A DNA stretch of 64,000 nt. It comes from Bin95 sp965220855. GTDB lineage: Bacteria > Pseudomonadota > Alphaproteobacteria > Bin95. Below are positions 26,433-36,200 of the stretch, piece by piece. The position numbers were made by a program, and so were the translations under genes. The notes under the pieces are model-generated. The model worked only from the letters and a program-made list of their open reading frames with translations, searched no databases and was not told the origin of the DNA. Position 1 is the stretch's first letter, and every line of letters starts with the position of its first letter. The stretch spans positions 620,001 through 684,000 of the forward strand of contig CBDCQY010000001.1 in the NCBI GenBank assembly GCA_965220855.1, read 5' to 3'.

Positions 26433-27201
26433 CGCCCAGCAGCGCCCGCCCGATCACCGGCGTGGAGGGCGCCGCCATGTCGCGCGGCTCCATCGGGTCG
26501 GCCTCGAAGGCGGCCCGCCCGGCCTCGACGGCCTTGGCCATGGCCGCCGCCATGCCCACCGGATCGCCGGCGCGCGCCACGGCCGTGTTCAGCAGCACGG
26601 CGTCGTAGCCGAGCTCCATCGCCGCCGCCGCATGGCTCGGCAGGCCGATGCCGGCGTCCACCACCAGCGGCACGCCGGGGAAGTGCGCGCGCAGGGCGCG
26701 CAGCGCGAAGGGGTTGTTCAGCCCCCGCCCGCTGCCGATCGGCGCGCCCCAGGGCATCAGCACCTCGCAGCCGGCCTGCAGCAGCCGCTCGGCCGCCACC
26801 AGGTCCTCGGTGGTGTAGGGAAACACCTTGAAGCCGGAATCGGTCAGGATGCGCGCCGCCTCCACCAGGCCGAACACATCCGGCTGCAAGGTGTCGTCCT
26901 CGCCGATCACCTCCAGCTTGATCCAGTCGGTCTCGAACACCTCGCGCGCCATTTCGGCGGTGGCCACCGCCTCGCGCACGCTGTGGCAGCCGGCGGTGTT
27001 GGGCAGCACGCGCAGGCCGAGCGAGCGGATGAGCTCCCAGAAGCCCTGCCCGGCCCGCGCCGCGCCCGACTCGCGCCGGAGCGAGACCGTCACCACCTCC
27101 GCCCCGGCCGCCCGGATCGCCCGCTCCAGCACCGCCGGCGAGGGATATTGCGCCGTGCCGAGAAACAGCCGCGACGCCGGCTCGAACCCGTAAAAGTCCA
27201 A
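26425..27201 (-). CDS. thiG: Thiazole synthase ThiG
   Basis: This 258-residue barrel enzyme makes the thiazole phosphate moiety from dehydroglycine, deoxyxylulose phosphate and ThiS thiocarboxylate. It has FLGTAQYPSP at the start, TVSLRRE, LPNTAGCHSVREAV, the Schiff-base region WIKLEVIGED, and VLMPWGAPIGSGRGL. I take TTG 27201 as start: it follows GAGGGAAG, and the next residues DFYGFEPASRLFLGT match the family onset; reading further upstream enters thiS. The use of TTG is unusual but gives the normal length of about 256. Confidence 0.9.
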   Translation of the reverse strand: MDFYGFEPASRLFLGTAQYPSPAVLERAIRAAGAEVVTVSLRRESGAARAGQGFWELIRSLGLRVLPNTAGCHSVREAVATAEMAREVFETDWIKLEVIGEDDTLQPDVFGLVEAARILTDSGFKVFPYTTEDLVAAERLLQAGCEVLMPWGAPIGSGRGLNNPFALRALRAHFPGVPLVVDAGIGLPSHAAAAMELGYDAVLLNTAVARAGDPVGMAAAMAKAVEAGRAAFEADPMEPRDMAAPSTPVIGRALLGDA

Positions 27202-27211
27202 GACTCTTCCC

Positions 27212-27415
27212 TCAGCCTCCCTGCATCGGCGCCACCACCTCGACCGCATCGCCCTCGGCGAGCGGCGTCCCGGCCCGCCGCGCCTTCGGCAGAAACTCGC
27301 CGTTCAGCGCCGTCGCCACCACGGCCCCGTTATAACCCTTTTCGGCCAGCAGGTCGGCGAGCGTCGCCGCCTCGGTGGCGACCGGCTCGCCGTTCAACCG
27401 AATCCTAAGCGCCAT
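27212..27415 (-). CDS. thiS: Sulfur carrier protein ThiS
   Basis: This is a 67-residue ubiquitin-fold carrier ending in the required Gly-Gly (APMQGG), which is thiocarboxylated to donate sulfur to ThiG. The N terminus RIRLNGEPV is typical, as is GAVVATALNGEF in the middle. Its ATG overlaps the thiO stop codon by one base (TGATG) and thiG follows 10 bases later. No ThiF adenylyltransferase is in the window. Confidence 0.93.
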   Translation of the reverse strand: MALRIRLNGEPVATEAATLADLLAEKGYNGAVVATALNGEFLPKARRAGTPLAEGDAVEVVAPMQGG

Positions 27416-28383
27416 CACCCCGCCTCCTCGCCGAACACGATCCGCGCCGCCCGCTCCGCCATCGCCGGGGCCAGCAGGAAGCCGTGCCGGAACAGACCGT
27501 TGACATGGAGCCGCCGACCCTCCCTGACAACCCTCGGCAGATTGTCGGGGAAGGCCGGGCGCGCATCGGCGCCGATCTCCACCACCTCCGCCTCGCCGAA
27601 GGCCGGATGCAGCGCATAGGCGGCGCTCAGCAGCTCCACCATGGAGCGCGCCGTGATGCGCTCCCGGTCGGCGTTCTCGATCATGGTCGCGCCCAGCATG
27701 TAGAACCCGTCGCCGCGCGGCACCAGATAGATCGGGATGCGCGGATGGATGAGGCGCAACGTGCGCGTCAGCGCCACTTCCGGGCTGCGAATATAGAGCA
27801 TCTCGCCCTTGACGCCGCGCAATTCCGGCAGGCGGTCGGCCGCCGCCAGCCCCCGGCAGTCCAGCAGCCACTCCGCCTCGTCCGCCTCCTCTTCTTCCGC
27901 GCCGAAGCGCACCTCCACGCCCAGCTCCTCCAGGCGGGCCAGCAGCGCGGCGAGCGCCCGGCGCGGATCGAGATGCGCCTCCTCGGGGAAGAACAGCGCC
28001 CGCGCGAAGCGGCCTTCCAGGCCCGGCTCCAGGCGGTCGAGCGCCGCCTTGTCGAGCCACTCGTGATTCTCGGTCCGCCGGGCGAAGCGGCGCAATTCGC
28101 CGCTGTCGCGCGCCGGGGCCACCACCAGGCTGCCGCGCCGCACCACGCCCGGAACCCGCGCGGCCCAGAAATCCGCCGCGTCGCGCCCGAGCGTCACCAC
28201 CTCCGGCTCGGCGCTCTCGCGCTCGCACCAGGGCGCCAGCATGCCGCCGGCATACCAGGAGCACTGGGCCGGCCCGAGGCCGGGGCTGCGGTCCACCACC
28301 CGCACCGACGCGCCGCGCTCCGCCAGCACCAGGGCCGAGGTCAGCCCGGCGACGCCCGCCCCGATGACCGCGACCGCGGTCAT
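27415..28383 (-). CDS. thiO: Glycine oxidase ThiO
   Basis: This 322-residue FAD enzyme oxidises glycine to the imine used by ThiG. It has the FAD motif VIGAGVAGLTSALVLAERG at the start, then CSWYAGGMLAPWCE, typical of ThiO. The C-terminal part has VPRGDGFYMLGATMIEN and HGFLLAPAMAE, which close the FAD site. Its start overlaps the stop of the enolase-superfamily gene by ATGA. The presence of ThiO fits an aerobe, which uses it in place of ThiH. Confidence 0.93.
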   Translation of the reverse strand: MTAVAVIGAGVAGLTSALVLAERGASVRVVDRSPGLGPAQCSWYAGGMLAPWCERESAEPEVVTLGRDAADFWAARVPGVVRRGSLVVAPARDSGELRRFARRTENHEWLDKAALDRLEPGLEGRFARALFFPEEAHLDPRRALAALLARLEELGVEVRFGAEEEEADEAEWLLDCRGLAAADRLPELRGVKGEMLYIRSPEVALTRTLRLIHPRIPIYLVPRGDGFYMLGATMIENADRERITARSMVELLSAAYALHPAFGEAEVVEIGADARPAFPDNLPRVVREGRRLHVNGLFRHGFLLAPAMAERAARIVFGEEAG

Positions 28384-29546
28384 GCCGCCCGGCAGCGCGC
28401 CACGAACGCCTCGTCGATGGTGACGCCGAGGCCCGGCCGGTCCGGAATCTCCAGCATGCCGTCGGCGACGGTGAAGTCCTCCACCGCCAGCTCGTGCAGC
28501 ATAGGATTGGCGCCCAGCGAATATTCGACGATGAAGCCGCTGGTGGCCGCCGCCAGCACCTGCAGGCCGGCGGCGAAGGTGCAGGCCCCGCCCCAGAGAT
28601 GCGGGGCGAAGCGGATCTGATGCGCCGCCGCCAGCGCCTCGATGCGGATGCCCTCGGTGACGCCGCCGGCGATCGAGAGGTCCGGCTGGAAGATGTCGGC
28701 GGCGCGAAGCAGCGCCAGATCGCGAAAGGCGAAGCGGGTGAACTCGCTCTCGCCGCTGGCGATCGGGATGTCGGTCGCGGCGCGCACCTCCGCCTGCCCC
28801 GCCTTGTCGTCGGCGATCACCGGCTCCTCCAGCCAGCCGATGTCGCACTCCGCCACCGCCCGGCAGAAGCGTTTGGCCTCCGCCACGGCGAAGGTGCCGT
28901 GCGCGTCGCAGAGAATGTCTATGTCCGGCCCGAGGCCCTCGCGGGCGGCGCGCACGCGCTCGATGGAATGGCGGAGCGTCCCGTCGCCGGCGCCGACCCG
29001 CATCTTGACCGCCTTGAACCCGCCCCGGTCGAGAAAGCCTTGCAGCTCCGCCACGATGGCGTCCACGGGCGCCCAGCCGCCCGAGGCGTAGGCCGGCATG
29101 GCGGCCCGGCGACGCCCGCCGATCAGCCGCCAGACCGGCTGCCCGAGCTCCTTGCCGAGAATGTCCCAGAGCGCCATGTCGATGCCCGACAATGCCGAGA
29201 CGGTGAGGCCGCGCCGGCCGAGCGCCGGGAAGGCGTGGCCGCGCGCGACGGCGAAATGGGCGCGGGAGCCGTTATACATGACATCCCAGAGCCGCGAGAT
29301 GTCGCGCGGGTCCTCGCCGATCAGGAGCGGCCCCAGATCCTCCGTGACGCAGGCGGTCAGCGCCCGGTTGTTTCCGGCGGAGCCGACCGCCGCCTTGGCC
29401 TCGCCGAAGCCGGTGACGCCGGCGTCGGTCTCGACCCGCACCAGGGTGGAGTCGAAGGCGCGCGTCGGCCCGAAATCGCTGACATGCTGGCGCTCCTCCG
29501 GGATCGGCGCATGCAGCCAGTCTGCGGTGACGGCGGTGATCTTCAC
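28380..29546 (-). CDS. Mandelate racemase/muconate lactonizing enzyme family protein
   Basis: This 388-residue enolase-superfamily enzyme abstracts a proton next to a carboxylate. The K-x-x-K motif is K178/K181 (FKAVKMRVG), metal ligands are D214, E240 and E266 (DAHG, EEP, GES), and H316 in FAPHLWGG is a second base candidate. The FAPHLWGG end is shared with sugar-acid dehydratases and galactarolactone cycloisomerase. The substrate is likely a sugar acid or lactone. It lies between an aromatic hydroxylase and thiO with ATGA overlaps on both sides, an odd partner for thiamine genes. Confidence 0.9.
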   Translation of the reverse strand: MKITAVTADWLHAPIPEERQHVSDFGPTRAFDSTLVRVETDAGVTGFGEAKAAVGSAGNNRALTACVTEDLGPLLIGEDPRDISRLWDVMYNGSRAHFAVARGHAFPALGRRGLTVSALSGIDMALWDILGKELGQPVWRLIGGRRRAAMPAYASGGWAPVDAIVAELQGFLDRGGFKAVKMRVGAGDGTLRHSIERVRAAREGLGPDIDILCDAHGTFAVAEAKRFCRAVAECDIGWLEEPVIADDKAGQAEVRAATDIPIASGESEFTRFAFRDLALLRAADIFQPDLSIAGGVTEGIRIEALAAAHQIRFAPHLWGGACTFAAGLQVLAAATSGFIVEYSLGANPMLHELAVEDFTVADGMLEIPDRPGLGVTIDEAFVARCRAA

Positions 29547-30928
29547 GGGATGCGTCCTCCGGTCTCGGCCCTGTAGGTTTCGCAGAGAGCCGCCGCTTCG
29601 TCGAGTGTCGCCGCGACGCCGTAAACATAGCGGTCCGGGCGGAGCAGCGCCGCCGCGAGGCCGTGGGCGGCGAGCCAGTCCTCGCCGGCCGCGACGGCCG
29701 CCACGCCCGCGGTGGCGAGCGCCGCCGGCTCGCGCAGCAGCAGCGCCGGGCGGGGCCCGAGCGCATCGTCGAGGCGCCGGCCGTCGGCGAGGCGCGGCTG
29801 CGGGCCGGGGCGGCCGACGAGCGGGCTCGCGCCCCGATGCAGGCCGGGGCCGAGGCGCGGGCGGATCGATTCCATGCGGTCGGCGGCCTCGCCGCGCGCG
29901 GCCCTGGCGCTCACCGCCTCGCGGGTGCCGGTGGCGTTCAGCAGCCGGCCCATGCGCACCGCCAGCTCGACATAGGCGCGCACATGCGGGATGCGCTCGC
30001 TGGCGTAGCTGGCGAGCAGCGCGTCCGGCGCGCCGCGTTCCAGCGCCGCCGCCAGCTTCCAGGCCAGATTGTGGGCGTCGCGAACGCCCGCGCAGAGGCC
30101 CTGGCCCAGAAAGGGCGGCGTCTGGTGGGCCGCGTCGCCGGCGATGAACAGCCGCCCGCGCCGCCAGCGCCGCGCGACCACGGCGTGAAAGCGATAGACG
30201 ACGGCGCGCTCGATGTCGGCGTCCTCCGGGCCGATCCAGGGCGCGAGCAGGCGCCAGACGGTCTCCGGGCGGTCGTCCTCGCCGTCCTCGACGCGGATCT
30301 CCCAGCGCCGGCGGCGTCCGGTGGCGCGCACATAGGTGGCCGGGCGCACGGGATCGCAGAACTGGCGCGTATAGTCGCCGAGGTCCGGGCGCGGGCGCTT
30401 CAGCAGCAGGTCGATGACCAGCCAGCGCTCGTCGAAGCCCAAATCCTCGCTGGCGCCGCCGATGGCCGCGCGCACGGTGGAGCGGGCGCCGTCGCAGCCG
30501 ACGACATAGCGCGCGTCGAGCGCCTCCGGATCGGCCACCTCGCAGCCGAGACGCAGGCGGACATGGGGGAAGCGCGCGAGGCCCGCGCGCAACACGCCCT
30601 CCAGCGTCGGCTGGTGAAAGCGGTAGCTGACATGCCAGCCCTGCGGGCCGACCGCCATCGGGCGCGACCAGTCCAGCATCGTGCGGCCCGAGCCATCGAC
30701 GAACAGCGTGCCGGGCGAGACATGGGTTCCGGCCGCGATCTCCTCGGCCAGGCCCGCCGCCTGGAAGACGCGCATCGCCTCATCGTCGAAATGCACCGCG
30801 CGCGGCAGCGCGTAAGGGGCGCGGTCGCGCTCGAAGACGGCGACGGAAAGCCCCAGCCGCCCGAGCAGATTGGCGAGCGTGGCGCCCACGGGCCCGAGGC
30901 CCACAATGGCGACGTCGGTTGCGGTCAT
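29543..30928 (-). CDS. FAD-dependent aromatic hydroxylase, MhpA-like
   Basis: This 461-residue flavoprotein monooxygenase resembles 3-(3-hydroxyphenyl)propionate hydroxylase. It has the FAD Rossmann motif VAIVGLGPVGATLA, the DGARSTVR motif, and GDAAHQTPPFLGQGLCAG with the RDAHNLAWKL tail. It is about 90 residues shorter than E. coli MhpA, mainly in the C-terminal domain. The start at 30928 begins directly before the FAD strand; 12 more upstream codons are open but basic and unconserved. It is the first gene of a six-gene operon that runs through the enolase-superfamily gene into thiO-S-G-E. Confidence 0.87.
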   Translation of the reverse strand: MTATDVAIVGLGPVGATLANLLGRLGLSVAVFERDRAPYALPRAVHFDDEAMRVFQAAGLAEEIAAGTHVSPGTLFVDGSGRTMLDWSRPMAVGPQGWHVSYRFHQPTLEGVLRAGLARFPHVRLRLGCEVADPEALDARYVVGCDGARSTVRAAIGGASEDLGFDERWLVIDLLLKRPRPDLGDYTRQFCDPVRPATYVRATGRRRRWEIRVEDGEDDRPETVWRLLAPWIGPEDADIERAVVYRFHAVVARRWRRGRLFIAGDAAHQTPPFLGQGLCAGVRDAHNLAWKLAAALERGAPDALLASYASERIPHVRAYVELAVRMGRLLNATGTREAVSARAARGEAADRMESIRPRLGPGLHRGASPLVGRPGPQPRLADGRRLDDALGPRPALLLREPAALATAGVAAVAAGEDWLAAHGLAAALLRPDRYVYGVAATLDEAAALCETYRAETGGRIP

Positions 30929-30955
30929 GCTTGTCCGGCGGCGGCGGAGCCGGCA

Positions 30956-30969
30956 GACTCGCATGAGTC
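30956..30969. promoter_or_regulatory. Small dyad between divergent operons
   Basis: GACTC-GCAT-GAGTC is a five-base-arm inverted repeat in the 68-base gap between the hydroxylase operon and the divergent lyase gene. It could be an operator, but dyads of this size also arise by chance. Confidence 0.3.
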
Positions 30970-30996
30970 GAGGCTGCGGGTGAAGAGGAGAGCGCC

Positions 30997-31884
30997 ATGG
31001 CGAGCTTGCGGGAGATGATCGCGGGGCCGGAGCCGGTGCTGGCGCCGCTGGTGCTGAATCCGCTGATGGCGAAGCTGGCGGAGAATGCGGGCTTCCGCGC
31101 GCTCTATCTCGGCGGCGGCGCGACCGGCTATCTGAAGGTGCATCTGGAGGCCAATCTCACGCTGACGGAGATGTGCCAGGCGGCGGTCGAGATCGGCGCC
31201 GCCTCGCCGCTGCCGCTGATCTTCGACGCCGCCGCCGGCTTCGGAGACCCGATGCATGTGCGCCACACCATCGCGATGAGCGAGGCGGCCGGCTTCCAGG
31301 CGATCGAGATCGAGGACCAGTGGCTGCCCAAGCGCGCCCACCACCATATCGGCCTGGAGCATATGGTGGAGAAGGAGCGCATGGCGGCCAAGGTGGCGGA
31401 GGCGGTGCGCGCGCGCCGCAATCCGGACTTCCTGATCGTGGCGCGCACCAACGCCGTGCGCGCCTCCACCCTGGAGGACGGGCTCCGCCGCGCGGAAACC
31501 TATCGCGAGGCCGGGGCCGACCTGCTGCTGCTCTCGCCGCGCGATGCGGAGGAGGCGCGCTTCATCGCCGAGCGGCTCGGCGGCCCGCTGATGTATCTCG
31601 CCAGCCCCGGCGGGCTTGCCGATATCGGCCTCTCGGCACAGGAGATGGCGGATATGGGCTGGAAGCTGATCGCCGATCCGCAGACGCAGTTCCTCGCCCT
31701 CTACGACACCGCCAAGCGCCTCTACGCCGAGATGGCGGCGGCCTTCTCCGCGCCCCGCCGCACGCCCGAGGCCTGGAAGGCGCTGCAGGACGAGCTGCAT
31801 GACGATATCGGCCTGGAGACGCTCCTGGAGATCGAGCGGCGCACGGTCGAGACGGGCGCGCCGCCGCCGCCCTTACCCGAGTAG
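30997..31884 (+). CDS. Isocitrate lyase/PEP mutase superfamily protein
   Basis: This 295-residue barrel protein belongs to the ICL/PEP mutase superfamily. It has FDAAAGFGDP (metal and substrate loop), AIEIEDQWLPKRAHHH, and VARTNAVRA. The KKCGH motif of isocitrate and methylisocitrate lyases is replaced by PKRAHHH, so lyase activity on isocitrate is unlikely. Oxaloacetate decarboxylase or a 2-methylmalate-type lyase fits better. A GAAGAGGAGAG site precedes the start. It diverges from the hydroxylase operon and its end overlaps the end of the convergent FAH gene by 12 bases. Confidence 0.87.
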   Translation: MASLREMIAGPEPVLAPLVLNPLMAKLAENAGFRALYLGGGATGYLKVHLEANLTLTEMCQAAVEIGAASPLPLIFDAAAGFGDPMHVRHTIAMSEAAGFQAIEIEDQWLPKRAHHHIGLEHMVEKERMAAKVAEAVRARRNPDFLIVARTNAVRASTLEDGLRRAETYREAGADLLLLSPRDAEEARFIAERLGGPLMYLASPGGLADIGLSAQEMADMGWKLIADPQTQFLALYDTAKRLYAEMAAAFSAPRRTPEAWKALQDELHDDIGLETLLEIERRTVETGAPPPPLPE

Positions 31885-32994
31885 GCCGCGCCGGGCGAGA
31901 TTGGCCATCAGCGCGCGCGTCCCGAAGGTCCAGCGTGGGGCGCGGTCGCAGGTGGTGACCCGGTTGACCAGCGCGCCCAAGAGCGGCGAGGAAATGGTCA
32001 CCTCGTCGCCCACATGGTGGGTGAAGCCGGCCCCCGGCGCGTCGCGGTCCTGGATCGGGGCGAACATGGTGCCGGTGAACAGCACCAGCCCGTCGGGATA
32101 GTCATGCGCGGCGCCGATGGTCTGGGCGGCGAGGTCCTCGATGTCGCGGCTGATGGCGGCCATGGAGTTGGAGCCCTCCAGCAGGAAGCCGTCCTCGCCG
32201 GCGACGCGAAGCGCGATCGACGCCTGGCGCATGTCGTCCAGGGTGAAATGCCGGTCCACGAAGCGGATGAAGGGGCCGAGCGCGGTGGAGGCGTTGTTGT
32301 CCTTGGCGCGGCCGAGCAGGAGCGCGCTCCGCCCCTCCACGTCGCGGAGATTCACGTCATTGCCGAGCGTCGCGCCGACGATGCGGCCGGTGGGCGCGAT
32401 CGCCAGCACGAGCTCCGGTTCGGGATTGCTCCACACGGAATCGGGATGCACGCCGACCGCCATGCCGGGGCCGACCGCCGACATGGGCTGCGCCTTGGTG
32501 AACACCTCCGCGTCGGGGCCGATCCCGACCTCCAGATAGGCCGACCAGAGGCCGCGCGCGGTGAGCGCCTCCTTGAGCCGGGCCGCCTCCGGGGAGCCGG
32601 GCCGGACGGCCGCCAGATCGGTCCCGATCTCGCGGCCGAGCGCCGCGCGGGCCTCTTCGGCCGCGGCGGGGTCGCCGCGCGCCTGCTCCTCGATCACGCG
32701 CTCCGCCATGCTGGACGCGAAGGTGACGCCGCAGGCCTTGATCGCCTGCAGATCGACCGGCGCGAGCAGGCTGTCGCGATCCGCGAGCGGCCCCAGATCC
32801 TCGCCCTCGGCCGCCCGGAGCGCGCTCGCGGGGTCGTCGGCCGCCAGCAGGTCGGCCACGGTCGGGAAGCGGCGGGTCACATCCACCAGCCGCCCCCGGC
32901 GCAGCGCCACCACCGCCGGCCCCCCGACCTCCTCGCGCCAGATGCGCCCGACAAGCGCGGCGCGGTCTGCGTCGTCCGGTGCTCGAACGGTCAT
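31873..32994 (-). CDS. Fumarylacetoacetate hydrolase family protein
   Basis: This 373-residue member of the FAH family has an N-terminal extension of about 90 residues. The catalytic domain then shows KACGVTFASSMAERV, a HPDSVWSNPEPEL metal-binding segment (acidic ligands), TLGNDVNLRDVEGR and GTMFAPIQDRD. The order and the extended N terminus resemble sugar-acid dehydratases of the family, such as 2-keto-3-deoxy-acid dehydratases, as much as fumarylpyruvate hydrolase. With an enolase-superfamily enzyme nearby, a sugar-acid route is plausible, but a role after gentisate dioxygenase cannot be excluded. Confidence 0.87.
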   Translation of the reverse strand: MTVRAPDDADRAALVGRIWREEVGGPAVVALRRGRLVDVTRRFPTVADLLAADDPASALRAAEGEDLGPLADRDSLLAPVDLQAIKACGVTFASSMAERVIEEQARGDPAAAEEARAALGREIGTDLAAVRPGSPEAARLKEALTARGLWSAYLEVGIGPDAEVFTKAQPMSAVGPGMAVGVHPDSVWSNPEPELVLAIAPTGRIVGATLGNDVNLRDVEGRSALLLGRAKDNNASTALGPFIRFVDRHFTLDDMRQASIALRVAGEDGFLLEGSNSMAAISRDIEDLAAQTIGAAHDYPDGLVLFTGTMFAPIQDRDAPGAGFTHHVGDEVTISSPLLGALVNRVTTCDRAPRWTFGTRALMANLARRGLLG

Positions 32995-33289
32995 GCGGGG
33001 CCTCCAGCGGGTTGCGGGGAGCGGCGACGCTGCATGATAGCAGCGGTTGCGCCCGGTGGCGGCGGAGCAGCCGGGCCTCGGTTGGCGGGCTGCTTGTCCG
33101 CAGCGGAGGCCATCGCGGTTCCGGCCTGGGATTCGGCGTGACGATGCGCCGACCCGATTCGGAGTCTCTTCCAGTATTATAAACTATTGGGGGCATCGGC
33201 CTGAGTATCTCTCATGCAACGCCTTGTATCCGGTTCCACCCGTTGCTACGGTTCGCGCGCTGAAGCGATCAGGAGGGGGTCTTCGCGTC

Positions 33290-36200
33290 ATGACCATGAC
33301 ATCTTCTCGCTCCACCGGCCGCACCGGCGGCCCCGGACTGGCCAGCCTCCTTGCCCTCGCTTCGGGCGTCCGCTCTCTCCGCGCCGCTACCGGGCGGTTG
33401 CTCGGGGCAGCGCCGGTCTGTCGCTCAAGACGTATCCCCCGGCACTTCTCGAAGGGTCCGACCGGCGCATCGGCGGCTCGGTTCCGGTTCCGGGGGCTGC
33501 TTGCAAGCATTTTGGCATTGTCGGCCATCTGCATCTTCCCCATAAGCGCCGAGGCGCAGAGTGTCAGAAACGTAAGCATTTGGCTCCAGGACGACGGAAG
33601 CATTCGTGTGCGCGCAGAGTACCTTTGTTTTGCCTCGGGCTGGAAGGTGTACATGAAGAATACATCGGAAGATCAGTTCGAACAGAAACATGTGCTGGTT
33701 GAGGAAAGTCTTACTACGTATTCTGGGTGGTTGAATCACACCATCTCAGATGAAATTGTGCCAGATACAGATAGCGTAGATGTAAGGATAAGTATAGAAA
33801 CAACACAAGATAAAACTATCTTCGGCTGCGGTGGTGATGTTGTTTGGATCAATTCCACCAGAACAATCATAACGACAATGCATTTCACCGAACCGACCAT
33901 TGCCGACCAACGCTATCGGGTTAATACGGCAATTACCGCGCTGGAACTTCCCGAAGCCACGCCCAAAAGCAACAGCAGCGGGACGCTGAGCTATACGCTC
34001 ACACCCGATCTTCCCGCCGGGCTGAGCTTCGACGCTTCCACGCGGCAGATTTCCGGCACGCCGACGGAGATACGGCCGGCGACCTCCTATACTTACAAGG
34101 CGAAGGACGAGGACGGTGACGAAGCCACGCTGACCTTCGAGCTCAAGGTGGAAGGGGATACGCAGCCAAGCTTCGGCGACACGACCATTACCGACCAAAA
34201 CTGGGCGCTCAACCAGGCGATCCGCGCGCTGCAACTGCCGGCGGCGAGCGGCGGCAATGGCCCCCTGGCCTATTCGATCACGCCTACTTTTTCCTACGGG
34301 CAGAGTTTTCCCGGCGGGCTGAGTTTTGACGCCGACACGCGGCAGATTTCCGGCACGCCGAATGCGGCGCAGGTGCCGACCTCCTATACCTACAAGGCGG
34401 CGGACGAGGACGGTGACGAAGCCACGCTGACCTTCCGTATTCATGTGAACGTCACGGACTCGGCGCCAAAATTCGGCGACGCGACCATTGACGACCTGGT
34501 TGTGCGCAGAGGCTCGGCAGTCGGCGCGCTGCAGTTGCCGAACGCCACGAGCGGCAATGGGGAGATCCGCTACTCGATCTCACCCGATCTTCCCGACGGA
34601 CTCAGCTTCGACGCCTCGACGCGGCAAATTACCGGCGCGCCGAGGGCGATGCAGCCGGCGGCATCCTACACCTACGAGGCGGAGGACGCGGACGGTGACG
34701 AAGTCACGCTGACCTTCACCATCGCGGTGCTGGAGGCGGACAAGGTTCCAAGCTTCGGCGACGCGGCCATTGCGGACCGAAGCTGGTCGCTGGACAGGGC
34801 CATCCGCGCGCTGCAACTGCCGGCGGCGAGCAGCGGCAATGGCGCGCTGAGCTATACGCTCACGCCCGATCTTCCCGCCGGGCTGAGCTTCGACGCCTCC
34901 ACGCGGCAGATCGTCGGCACGCCGACGACGCTGCAGTCGGCGGCGTCCTATACATACAAGGCGGCGGATGAGGACGGTGACGAAGCGACGCTGACCTTCA
35001 CCATCGCGGTGGAGGCGGACGCGGCGCCGGGCTTCGGCGATGCGGCCATTGCCGACCGAAGCTGGTCGCAGGGCCGGGCCATCCGCGCGCTGCAGCTGCC
35101 GGCGGCGAGCGGCGGCAATGGCGCGCTGAGCTATACGCTCACGCCCGATCTTCCCGCCGGGCTGAGCTTCGACGCCTCGACACGGCAGATCGCCGGCGCG
35201 CCACCGACACTACAGTCGGCGGCGTCCTATACATACAGGGTGGCGGACCAGGACAATGACGAAGCGACGCTGACCTTCACCATCGCGGTGGAGGCGGACG
35301 CGGCGCCGGGTTTCGGCGATGCGGCGATCGCCGACCGGGTTTACGCGCAAAACGCGGCGATCGACGCGCTGCAACTTCCCCGGGCCACGGGCGGCAACGG
35401 GGCGCTGAGCTACTCGATTTCACCCGATCTTCCGGCCGGGCTGAGCTTCGATGCGTCCATGCGGCAGATCGTCGGCGCGCCGACGACGCTACAGTCGGCG
35501 GCGTCCTATACATACCGGGTGGCGGACCAGGACAATGACGAAGCGACGCTGACCTTCACCATCGCGGTGGTGGCGGATACGGCGCCAAGTTTCGGCGACG
35601 CGGCCATTGCCGACCAGAGTTACGCGCTGGATCGGACGATCGGCGTGCTGCAATTGCCGGCGGCGAGCGGGGGCAATGGCGCGCTGACCTACACGCTCAC
35701 GCCCGAACTGCCGGACGGGCTGAGCCTCGATGCCTCGACACGGCAAATCACCGGCGCGCCGACGGCGCTGCAGGAGGCCCTGACCTACAGTTGGCGGGCG
35801 GTGGACGCGGACTTCAACAGGTCGGGGTCGGATGCGGCCACGCTGTCCTTCACCATTGAAGTGACGACGGCGGAAATGGAGCGGCGGACGCTGAAGCACA
35901 TGCTGGCGGCGACGGCGCGGGCGACGCTCGCCGGCGCGGTCGATGTTATCGGGCGGCGTTTCGATGCGGCGCCGGGCGGGCCGGGCCTGTCATTGGCTGG
36001 TCGTCGGATCGGCGGCGCGCCGCCGGTCGTCGATCGCTATCGCCGGGACCGTTGGGACCGGCCGGACCGCCGGGACGACCGGGCGACGCCGATGGGCTAT
36101 TCCATGGACGGGTCGTCCCTGTTGCGCGACAGCGCCTTCACCCTGCCGCTGGCGGCGTCGGGCGCGGCTCCGGGCGGTCCCGGCTGGACGGTGTGGGGCC

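Noticed and set aside
32995..33289. AT-rich TATTATAAACTAT at about 33174-33186 as a promoter for the autotransporter
   Set aside because: A -10-like element is plausible, but I found no acceptable -35 partner, so it is not listed as a feature; the rest of this 295-base gap holds no gene that I can see.
33884..35875. Regular repeats that could suggest a CRISPR array
   Set aside because: The units are 279 bases, in frame within a single gene, and encode an Ig-like domain; there are no short repeats with unique spacers or cas genes.
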